Assembly: GCA_913056125.1 (NCBI GenBank)
Contig: CAJXNC010000001.1
Coordinates: forward strand, 434,001 to 498,000
Source: an uncultured Altererythrobacter sp.
Lineage (GTDB): Bacteria; Pseudomonadota; Alphaproteobacteria; Sphingomonadales; Sphingomonadaceae
Reading direction: 5' to 3'
DNA length: 64,000 bases
Numbering within the stretch: position 1 is the first letter of the stretch; each line of letters begins with the position of its first letter. Under the pieces are notes generated by a model. That model saw nothing but the letters and a program-made list of their open reading frames with translations, did no database searches and had not been told where the DNA came from. Both the position numbers and the translations under genes were made by a program. Below are positions 57,030 through 64,000 of the stretch, piece by piece.

Positions 57030-57641
57030 CTAGCCTTCTGCCTCCCACAGATCGTGCTTCTGCATGATCTGCTGGAACAGGTCCGAGGCGAGGAAGTTCT
57101 CCAGCCACTTGCGAAGATGCGGCCAGTCCTGCGCGTCAAACCAGTCGCGATCGGTATTGGCGAATTGCCGGATGAAGGGCGCTATCGCCGCATCGGTGAA
57201 GCCGAAACGCGCGCCTGACAGGAAGGGTCGGTCCGAGAGTCTCTGCTCCAGTTGCATCAGGATCGCGCGCGCTTCGGCGCGATGTTCCTCAGCGTTCGCG
57301 CCTTCGTATCGCGTGGCATACTTGTAGCGGTCGAGATGGTGCTTGAATGGCCTGTCATTGGCGGCGATCAGGGCCTCGTCAGTGCCGCTCAGCCACTCTT
57401 CGGGGTCGCTCTGCTCCAGCGCCCAGCGCATCACGTCGAGGCTTTCTTCGAGCACCGTGCCGTCGGAAAGCAGCAAGACCGGGACCGTACCTTTCGGCGA
57501 TATTTCAAGCATATGTGCGGGCTTGTTGCGAAGGATTATCTCGCGATGTTCGTAGCAGACGCCGCTGACAGCCAGCGCCAGCCGTGCCCGCATGGCATAG
57601 GGGCAGCGACGGAAACTGTAGAGGATCGGAAGTTCAGCCAT
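57030..57641 (-). CDS. Glutathione S-transferase family protein
   Basis: Start [23 protein letters not shown] at 57641; [27 protein letters not shown]. Confidence 0.9.
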   Translation of the reverse strand: MAELPILYSFRRCPYAMRARLALAVSGVCYEHREIILRNKPAHMLEISPKGTVPVLLLSDGTVLEESLDVMRWALEQSDPEEWLSGTDEALIAANDRPFKHHLDRYKYATRYEGANAEEHRAEARAILMQLEQRLSDRPFLSGARFGFTDAAIAPFIRQFANTDRDWFDAQDWPHLRKWLENFLASDLFQQIMQKHDLWEAEG

Positions 57642-58647
57642 CGCCCTGTCTGGCGGCCTGCCTTGCGGCTTCCTTTTCGGCGAGCTTTTCGGCCTTGCGC
57701 TCGGCCCGCAGCTTCTCCTGTTTCGCCCCGACATGCGCCTGTCCGCGCTCGCGGGCGAGGCGCGACTGCTTCTCGCGTTCGGCATAGCGGGCGCGCTGTT
57801 CAGCCGTCTTGCCGCCATGGCAATGCGGGCAGGAAACGCCTTCGATGAACAGGTCGGACGCGCGGTCTTCGTCGCTCAGCGGGAAGCGGCAGGCGCGGCA
57901 CAGGGTGAAGTCGCCCGGCACCAGTCCGTGGCCCACGCTCACCCGCTCGTCGAACACGAAGCATTCTCCGCGCCAGCGGCTTTCCTCCTCGGGAATGTCC
58001 TCGAGATATTTCAATATCCCGCCCTTGAGGTGGTAGACGTCCTCGATCCCCTCGGCCTTGAGGAAGGCGGTAGACTTCTCGCAGCGAATGCCGCCGGTGC
58101 AATACATGGCGACCTTGGGCTTGTTGGTGTTGCCGAGCAGCTTGGTGCGTTGTTCACGGAACCAGCCGGGGAAATCGCGGAAGCTGGCGGTCTCCGGATC
58201 GATAGCCCCTTCGAAACTGCCCAGTGCCACCTCGTAATCATTGCGCGTATCGATCACGATCGTGTCGGGATCGGAAATCAGCGCGTTCCAGTCCTGCGGA
58301 TCGACATAGGTGCCGACATCCTGCGTCGGGTCGACGCCGGGCTGGCCGAGCGTGACGATCTCCTTCTTCAGCCGCACCTTCATGCGGTGGAAGGGCATTT
58401 CGGCAGAGCGCGAATATTTGAGCTCCAGCTCCGCGCAGCCGGGCAGGGCGTGGATATGCGCGATCACCGCGGCGATTCCGGCATCGCTGCCCGCAATCGT
58501 GCCGTTGATCCCTTCCTCAGCCAGCAGCAGCGTGCCCATCACGCCATTCGCCTCGCACACCTCCTGTAGCGGTTCGCGCAGGGCGTCGGGATCCTCGAAA
58601 CGCGTGAACTTGTAGAGCGCGGCGATACAGATGGGTTGCTGGGACAT
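57634..58647 (-). CDS. trhO: tRNA uridine(34) hydroxylase (rhodanese-like, YceA/TrhO family)
   Basis: 337 aa; [64 protein letters not shown]. Confidence 0.93.
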   Translation of the reverse strand: MSQQPICIAALYKFTRFEDPDALREPLQEVCEANGVMGTLLLAEEGINGTIAGSDAGIAAVIAHIHALPGCAELELKYSRSAEMPFHRMKVRLKKEIVTLGQPGVDPTQDVGTYVDPQDWNALISDPDTIVIDTRNDYEVALGSFEGAIDPETASFRDFPGWFREQRTKLLGNTNKPKVAMYCTGGIRCEKSTAFLKAEGIEDVYHLKGGILKYLEDIPEEESRWRGECFVFDERVSVGHGLVPGDFTLCRACRFPLSDEDRASDLFIEGVSCPHCHGGKTAEQRARYAEREKQSRLARERGQAHVGAKQEKLRAERKAEKLAEKEAARQAARQGDG

Positions 58648-58688
58648 GATGCGCCGCCCCTTAGCACGAAGCGCGGCGCATCAAAGCA

Positions 58689-59528
58689 TCAGCGCACGAA
58701 CAGGCTCGCGAGGAAGTCATCGACCACTCGTGTGGCGGGATAGTCCGGATCGCCGAGATTGCGATTGATCTGCATGTGACCGCGCAGGCCGCGCCCGCGA
58801 AGGCCCTGTACCTCTGCCGGAGTGCCCGCGCGATTGAGGGCTGCAGCCAGTGCCACGCTCTGCGCCCGGGCATCCTCGCGCTGGACGTGGAGGATCAGGA
58901 ACTGGGGAGCATTGGGCGAAGCCGCATGCCTCGTGGGGGAAAGGTCGCGCTGCCTCTCCGCGTCCTCGCCGAATGCCTGGCGATAGGTGCCGCGCATCAG
59001 GATTCCGGCGTGATCGAGCTGGTAGGCGACATCGTAGGCGGCACCATCGAGCGGAATCACGCCCAGTATCGCATCGAGGCCTAACCCCTCTGCGGCAAGG
59101 TATTGCGGATCGGTGCCGACCAAAGCGATGAGATGCGCCCCCGCACTATGGCCGATCAGCGCGATGCGATCCGCATCGAAGCCGAGCCTGCCGGCATTGT
59201 TCCGTAGGTAGGCGACAGATGCGGCGACATCGCTGGCCTGCTGTTCAACCGTATTGTCCGGAACGAGGCGGTAATTGACCGAGGCAACGGCATAGCCAAG
59301 ATCTTGCCAATGCTCGAGCTTGTCCGAGCCGTGCATCATCTGTTTGTCGCCGCGTTTCCATCCCCCGCCATGGACGAAAATGACCAGTGGCGCGTCGCGC
59401 GTCGCACCGGCCCAGTAGTCGATGCCCTGCAATTCCTCCGCGCCATAGGATAGCTCCTGTTGGGCGAGAGCGGGTGCTGCGGGCAGGGCGGTGACAAGAA
59501 GGGCAAGGGCAAACAGATTGTGTTTCAC
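58689..59528 (-). CDS. Secreted alpha/beta hydrolase (carboxylesterase-like)
   Basis: 279 aa; signal peptide; VIFVHGGGWKRGDKQ; IALIGHSAGAHLIALV. Confidence 0.92.
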   Translation of the reverse strand: MKHNLFALALLVTALPAAPALAQQELSYGAEELQGIDYWAGATRDAPLVIFVHGGGWKRGDKQMMHGSDKLEHWQDLGYAVASVNYRLVPDNTVEQQASDVAASVAYLRNNAGRLGFDADRIALIGHSAGAHLIALVGTDPQYLAAEGLGLDAILGVIPLDGAAYDVAYQLDHAGILMRGTYRQAFGEDAERQRDLSPTRHAASPNAPQFLILHVQREDARAQSVALAAALNRAGTPAEVQGLRGRGLRGHMQINRNLGDPDYPATRVVDDFLASLFVR

Positions 59529-59670
59529 GGAAATTCTCCGGCAAACGTCCCGCCGCCAATGTTACGCCCGGTGCATTACACTTCCAGTCGCGCATTGGCG
59601 TAATTTGTCGCGTGGCGGTGCAATGCTTGCCTGCTGCTGAACCTTGACCCTGAATGCCCGGAATTTGGCC

Positions 59671-59979
59671 TTAGCCGTTCCAGTATGCCTGGATGACGCT
59701 GCGGCGGCCGATCACGTCGATGCGTGCCCATTCGGCCTCGGCTTCGGCCTGGGTGGCGCCGCGCTGCATATGGATCTCGATGCTGGCCTCTTGCAGGGCA
59801 TCGCGCTCGGTAAGGCAGCTGTGATTGACCAGCCGGGCGAACTGGTCGATCGGCATGTCCGCTTCCTGTGATTCTCGGGCGACTTCGAACAGGCAGGAGA
59901 CATAGGCTTCGTTCAGCGCGTCGGCGCGTTCGAGCAGGGCCGGTTCGACTGCCAGCGCCGTTGCCAGGATCAGCGACAT
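59671..59979 (-). CDS. Small exported protein, unknown function
   Basis: 102 aa; N-terminal hydrophobic MSLILATALAVEPALLERADALNEAYVSCLFEVARES. Confidence 0.55.
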   Translation of the reverse strand: MSLILATALAVEPALLERADALNEAYVSCLFEVARESQEADMPIDQFARLVNHSCLTERDALQEASIEIHMQRGATQAEAEAEWARIDVIGRRSVIQAYWNG

Positions 59980-60209
59980 GTCATTCTCCCCAAAGTGGGT
60001 TTGCGATGCTGGCGATGCTCGCGGCTCGTCCTCAAGATCGGGTTGCGCAATGCGGTTAACAGGTCAGGGTGCGGACATCGCGCGGGCATGAAACCTGCCT
60101 CCCCCGTTGACATTGCATGCCGCCGCGTTAGTTCCGCCACCGCAATCCGGGGATCGAATCCCCCCTGTCCCATCCCGGCGTCGAGTCCTGTCGAAGGACG
60201 CCTGCGGAT

Positions 60210-60224
60210 CCACCTGGCAGGTGG
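60210..60224 (+). promoter_or_regulatory. Hairpin in the purA leader adjoining the Shine-Dalgarno
   Basis: CCACCT-GGC-AGGTGG (60210-60224) directly followed by AGGAG, ATG at 60237. Confidence 0.45.
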
Positions 60225-60236
60225 AGGAGTGTATCC

Positions 60237-61526
60237 ATGGCCAATGTCACCGTCATCGGCGCCCAATGGGGCGATGAAGGCAAGGGAAAGATCGTCGATT
60301 GGCTCGCCGCGCGCGCGGGTGCGGTCGTCCGTTTCCAGGGCGGTCACAATGCCGGCCATACGCTGGTTGTGGGCAACACCACCTACAAACTCAGCCTGCT
60401 GCCCTCCGGCATCGTCACCGGCACGCTCAGCCTGATCGGCAATGGCGTGGTGCTCGACCCCTGGGCGCTGATGGGTGAGATCGAGCGCCTTGAAAGCCAG
60501 GGCGTATCCATCACGCCGGAAAATTTCGGCATTGCCGACAATTGCCCTCTGATCCTGCCGGTCCACACCCAGCTTGATGTCATGCGTGAAGCCGCTGCTG
60601 GCAAGGGCAAGATCGGCACCACCGGTCGCGGAATCGGCCCGGCTTACGAGGATAAGGTCGGCCGCCGCGCCATTCGCGTGTGCGACCTGGCCCATCTCGA
60701 CGAACTCGAACCCCAGCTCGACCGGCTCTGTGCGCACCACGATGCTTTGCGCGCCGGTTTCGGCGAGGCGCCTGTCGACCGGGCGGCCCTGCTCGATGAA
60801 CTGAAGGGTATTGCGCCTTTCGTGCTGCAATATGCCCAGCCTGTGTGGAGGCGCCTCAATGAGGCGAAGAAGGCCGGCACTCGTATCCTGTTCGAAGGCG
60901 CGCAGGGCGTGCTGCTCGATGTCGATCATGGCACCTATCCCTTCGTCACCAGCTCCAACACGGTCAGCGGCACGGTAGCCAGCGGCTCGGGTCTCGGGCC
61001 CGGCTCGGCCGGCTTCGTGCTGGGTATCGTCAAGGCTTACACGACGCGCGTTGGCTCCGGCCCGTTCCCGACCGAGCTGGAAGACGAGGTCGGCCAGCGT
61101 CTGGGTGAGCGCGGTCATGAGTTCGGAACCGTCACCTCGCGCAAGCGTCGCTGCGGCTGGTTCGATGCCGTGCTGGTGCGCCAGACCTGCGCCATTTCGG
61201 GCGTGACCGGCATCGCCCTGACCAAGATCGACGTGCTTGACGGGTTCGAGACGATAAAGATCTGCACCGGCTACAAGCTCGATGGCGAAGTGATCGATTA
61301 CCTGCCGTCGAACGCGCAGGACCAGGCACGGATCGAGCCGGTCTATGAGGAAATGGACGGCTGGGACGGCACCACAGTGGGCGCACGCAGCTGGGCCGAC
61401 CTTCCGGCGCAGGCGATCAAATATATCCGCCGCATCGAGGAACTGATCGAATGCCCGGTGGCCTCGGTTTCGACCAGTCCCGAGCGCGACGACACGATCC
61501 TGGTACGCGATCCGTTCGCGGATTGA
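60237..61526 (+). CDS. purA: Adenylosuccinate synthase
   Basis: 429 aa; [76 protein letters not shown]. Confidence 0.98.
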   Translation: MANVTVIGAQWGDEGKGKIVDWLAARAGAVVRFQGGHNAGHTLVVGNTTYKLSLLPSGIVTGTLSLIGNGVVLDPWALMGEIERLESQGVSITPENFGIADNCPLILPVHTQLDVMREAAAGKGKIGTTGRGIGPAYEDKVGRRAIRVCDLAHLDELEPQLDRLCAHHDALRAGFGEAPVDRAALLDELKGIAPFVLQYAQPVWRRLNEAKKAGTRILFEGAQGVLLDVDHGTYPFVTSSNTVSGTVASGSGLGPGSAGFVLGIVKAYTTRVGSGPFPTELEDEVGQRLGERGHEFGTVTSRKRRCGWFDAVLVRQTCAISGVTGIALTKIDVLDGFETIKICTGYKLDGEVIDYLPSNAQDQARIEPVYEEMDGWDGTTVGARSWADLPAQAIKYIRRIEELIECPVASVSTSPERDDTILVRDPFAD

Positions 61527-61605
61527 TCAGTCAGCCGGGGCGAATGTGCTCCGTCGTGTATTCTTGACACGATCCTGATTTGTTCTCATCCTGTTCTTAT
61601 TCAGG

Positions 61606-62604
61606 ATGTCCATGCGAATCAGGAGTGCGATCTTGGCCCAGCTCGATATTGCCTATGCTGCAGCCGCCGATGCGGTTGGCCTGCCCTTTGCGGTTTCCGT
61701 CTTCGCCGATCGCGAGCATGTCCGCAGCGAAATGCGCGAGGATGTCGAGGCGGCGGGGCTGGTCATTCGCGAATGCGGCTCGCTTGCACAGCTGATGCAA
61801 GGCGATCCGCGCCCGCTGGGCGAGGTGATCCTGCTCGATTGCCCGGAGCCGGGGGCGGAAGCTCTTGCAGCATTGGTGCGGCTGGACATGCGCGCCGCGC
61901 GTTCGGGCGCATACATGGTCGTGTCCACTTCGGTCGAGGCTTTGGAGGACATCTATGGCTGCTGCAGCCAATCGCTTCCGCAGATCCTCGTCAATCCGAA
62001 CCGGGCGGACCGGATCATAGCGCTTGGCCAGGTGCTTGCGAATGAGCCCAATTTGCGCCTGCGCGAACTCTCCGAGGATGACCGGCTGACGCTGCTGCGG
62101 CTGACCGAGCAGGTGAACCAGATTGCCGAGCGGCTCGAACGCATGGGCGAGGGCAATGAAGGCGGCTTGCGCAGTCCCGGTCATGCCTTCCGCTTCGATG
62201 GCGGCAATATGGTGCGGTCGGACGAGGACCGTCTGGTGCGCGCCACACGCCCGCCATTGCCGGATGCACGGCTGGTCCGCCGCATCATCCACCAGCGGCA
62301 ATTGCGCGCGCGCTTCTTCGATGGCGATCTTTTTGCCGATCCGGCGTGGGACATGCTGCTCGATCTCACCGCCGCGCGGGTCGAGCATAATCGCGTTTCG
62401 GTAACGTCCTTGTGCATCGCTTCCGGCGTGCCGCCGACCACGGCCTTGCGCTGGATTGGCCAGATGACCGAGGCGGGCCTGCTTGAAAGGGTGGAGGATG
62501 AGACCGACCGGCGCCGCGCCTTCATCCAGCTGACCGACAAGGCGGTCGATGCCATGGCGCGATATTTCGCCGAGATGGGCAAGGGTGCGGCCAGTCTGGT
62601 GTGA
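61606..62604 (+). CDS. MarR-type winged-helix regulator with N-terminal receiver-like region
   Basis: 332 aa; C-terminal RVSVTSLCIASGVPPTTALRWIGQMTEAGLLERVEDETDRRRAFIQLTDKA. Confidence 0.8.
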   Translation: MSMRIRSAILAQLDIAYAAAADAVGLPFAVSVFADREHVRSEMREDVEAAGLVIRECGSLAQLMQGDPRPLGEVILLDCPEPGAEALAALVRLDMRAARSGAYMVVSTSVEALEDIYGCCSQSLPQILVNPNRADRIIALGQVLANEPNLRLRELSEDDRLTLLRLTEQVNQIAERLERMGEGNEGGLRSPGHAFRFDGGNMVRSDEDRLVRATRPPLPDARLVRRIIHQRQLRARFFDGDLFADPAWDMLLDLTAARVEHNRVSVTSLCIASGVPPTTALRWIGQMTEAGLLERVEDETDRRRAFIQLTDKAVDAMARYFAEMGKGAASLV

Positions 62605-62618
62605 TGTTTGTCCTTGGG

Positions 62619-62664
62619 TTTTCGATCCGGAACGGTCCTCAGGACTGTTCCGCGTGGTCGAAAA
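62619..62664. repeat. Long imperfect inverted repeat abutting the tRNA-Val 3' end
   Basis: TTTTCGA(62619-62625)...GGAACGGTCC(62629-62638)-TCA-GGACTGTTCC(62642-62651)...TCGAAAA(62658-62664). Confidence 0.7.
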
Positions 62665-62740
62665 TGGTGGGCGATGACAGGCTCGAACTGCCGACCCTCT
62701 CGGTGTAAACGAGATGCTCTACCAACTGAGCTAATCGCCC
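62665..62740 (-). tRNA. tRNA-Val(TAC)
   Basis: Minus strand GGGCGATTAGCTCAGTTGGTAGAGCATCTCGTTTACACCGAGAGGGTCGGCAGTTCGAGCCTGTCATCGCCCACCA: cloverleaf, anticodon TAC, encoded CCA. Confidence 0.97.
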
Positions 62741-62835
62741 CTGGCCTTAGCCATAGAGCGGCGCCCTTAGCTTAAGGTTACCGCGCAGGGAAGCCCCAAT
62801 GGAAAGTCTGCGCCTCTGTTGCTAGGCAACACGGC

Positions 62836-64000
62836 ATGGACAGGCTCGACATCGCCATTGCCGGATGCGGCGTTGCTGGCCTTGCCAGCGCCTTGCTGCT
62901 TCACCGGCAGGGCCATGAAGTCACGCTCTACGAACGCTTTCCCGAACCGCAGCCGATCGGATCGGGGCTGATGATCCAGCCGACCGGGCTGGCGGTACTC
63001 GCGCATTTGGGCCTCGCGCAGGCCGCTGTAGCAAAAGGATCGCAGATCGAGCGCCTGCACGGCCTCAATCAGCTTGGCGAGGCTGTTCTCGAGGCGGACT
63101 ATCGTCACTTGGAGATCGCGGGCCTGTTCGGCCTCGGCATCCACCGCGGCAGCCTGTTCGAACTGCTCTACCAGGCGGTAATCGATGCGGGGATCGAAGT
63201 GAGGACTAGCCACGAGATTGCCCGCAGCGAATCCTGCGCGAAAGGCAGGCGGCTGCATTTCACCGATCATGCAGCCAGCATAGAGCACCAGTTGCTGGTC
63301 GATTGCCTTGGCGTTGGCTCGCCCTTGGTACCTGCGGGCGACAGCTACCTGCCTTTCGGCGCGCTGTGGTGCACGCTCGAATGGCCCGAAGACGGTCCAT
63401 TCAATGCGTCCCTCCTCGAACAGAGATATGAGCATGCCGGCAAGATGGTGGGCGTGCTGCCCACCGGTCGCCGGACAGAAGGAGGTCCGCGCGAGTTCTC
63501 CTTTTTCTGGTCGCTGCAGCAGGCGGCCTATGCTCCTTGGCAGGAGCAAGGCCTCGAACGCTGGAAGGATGAGGTGTTCGCGCTTTGGCCAGAATGCGCG
63601 GGGATCCTCGAACAGATCGCTGCGCCCGAACAGCTGACCTTCGCCTGCTATGCCCATCGCAGTTGGCATTCCCCGGTGGAGCAGGACCTGATCCATATCG
63701 GCGATGCCTGGCATTCGGCCAGCCCGCAATTGGGGCAGGGGGCGAACATGGCTCTGCTCGACGCCTGGGCGCTGGCTAGCGCGCTGGCGGGTGAGGGCGA
63801 ACTGCAGCAGCGATTGCACCGCGCCATCGCACTACGGCGTGGCCATGTCCGGCTTTACCAATGGCTGACCGCGGCCTTCACACCGCTTTATCAGTCGCAG
63901 GTCAAACTGCCCGCCGTCTTGCGTGACGTCCTGCTGGCACCACTCTCGCGCATCCCGCCGGGCCCGGCCGCAAAGGCCATGCTTGTGGCCGGGCTGGCCG
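62836..64000 (+). CDS. FAD-dependent monooxygenase (PHBH/UbiH-like fold), truncated by window end
   Basis: ATG at 62836: MDRLDIAIAGCGVAGLASALLLHRQGHEVTLYERFPEPQPIGSGLMIQPTGLAVLAHLGL...LIHIGDAWHSASPQLGQGANMALLDAWAL; open to the window end, hence absent from the ORF track. Confidence 0.9.
   Translation, partial: MDRLDIAIAGCGVAGLASALLLHRQGHEVTLYERFPEPQPIGSGLMIQPTGLAVLAHLGLAQAAVAKGSQIERLHGLNQLGEAVLEADYRHLEIAGLFGLGIHRGSLFELLYQAVIDAGIEVRTSHEIARSESCAKGRRLHFTDHAASIEHQLLVDCLGVGSPLVPAGDSYLPFGALWCTLEWPEDGPFNASLLEQRYEHAGKMVGVLPTGRRTEGGPREFSFFWSLQQAAYAPWQEQGLERWKDEVFALWPECAGILEQIAAPEQLTFACYAHRSWHSPVEQDLIHIGDAWHSASPQLGQGANMALLDAWALASALAGEGELQQRLHRAIALRRGHVRLYQWLTAAFTPLYQSQVKLPAVLRDVLLAPLSRIPPGPAAKAMLVAGLA

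Overview
High-GC alphaproteobacterial chromosomal window, probably a marine sphingomonad (Erythrobacteraceae-like, judged from gene content only). About 65 protein-coding genes and one tRNA-Val(TAC) are supported. No IS element, prophage, CRISPR array or rRNA was recognised. Main regions: (1) 0-25 kb is rich in aromatic-acid catabolism: a truncated LigB/DODA-type extradiol dioxygenase, an AraC regulator, a decarboxylase-type amidohydrolase, a CaiB/BaiF CoA-transferase, LigA/LigB, secreted NTF2/DUF8021-like proteins, Acs, and a MarR-ferB-ferA-like locus with a long inverted-repeat operator candidate. (2) 26-30 kb encodes an envelope cluster: TonB-like protein, membrane-anchored HhH protein, 29-aa membrane microprotein, OmpA-family protein, and a VWA lipoprotein carrying a TonB-receptor-plug-like segment. 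(3) 30-43 kb is housekeeping (flippase, gpsA, tsaD, hemC, hemD, Mic60-like protein, ubiH-type, DsbD/ScsB-type, uvrB). (4) 44.6-50.4 kb holds an ATP-grasp / alpha-E / transglutaminase / Anbu proteasome-like gene cluster with a degenerate-receiver LuxR regulator downstream; this is the strongest candidate for an incompletely described system. (5) 51-55 kb is serC-serA-hisZ with structured leader and intergenic hairpins. (6) 55.4-60.2 kb is an apparently accessory segment before purA, including a second stand-alone ABC substrate-binding lipoprotein paralogous to the one at 1.5 kb. All assignments come from reading the sequence; no database search was run.
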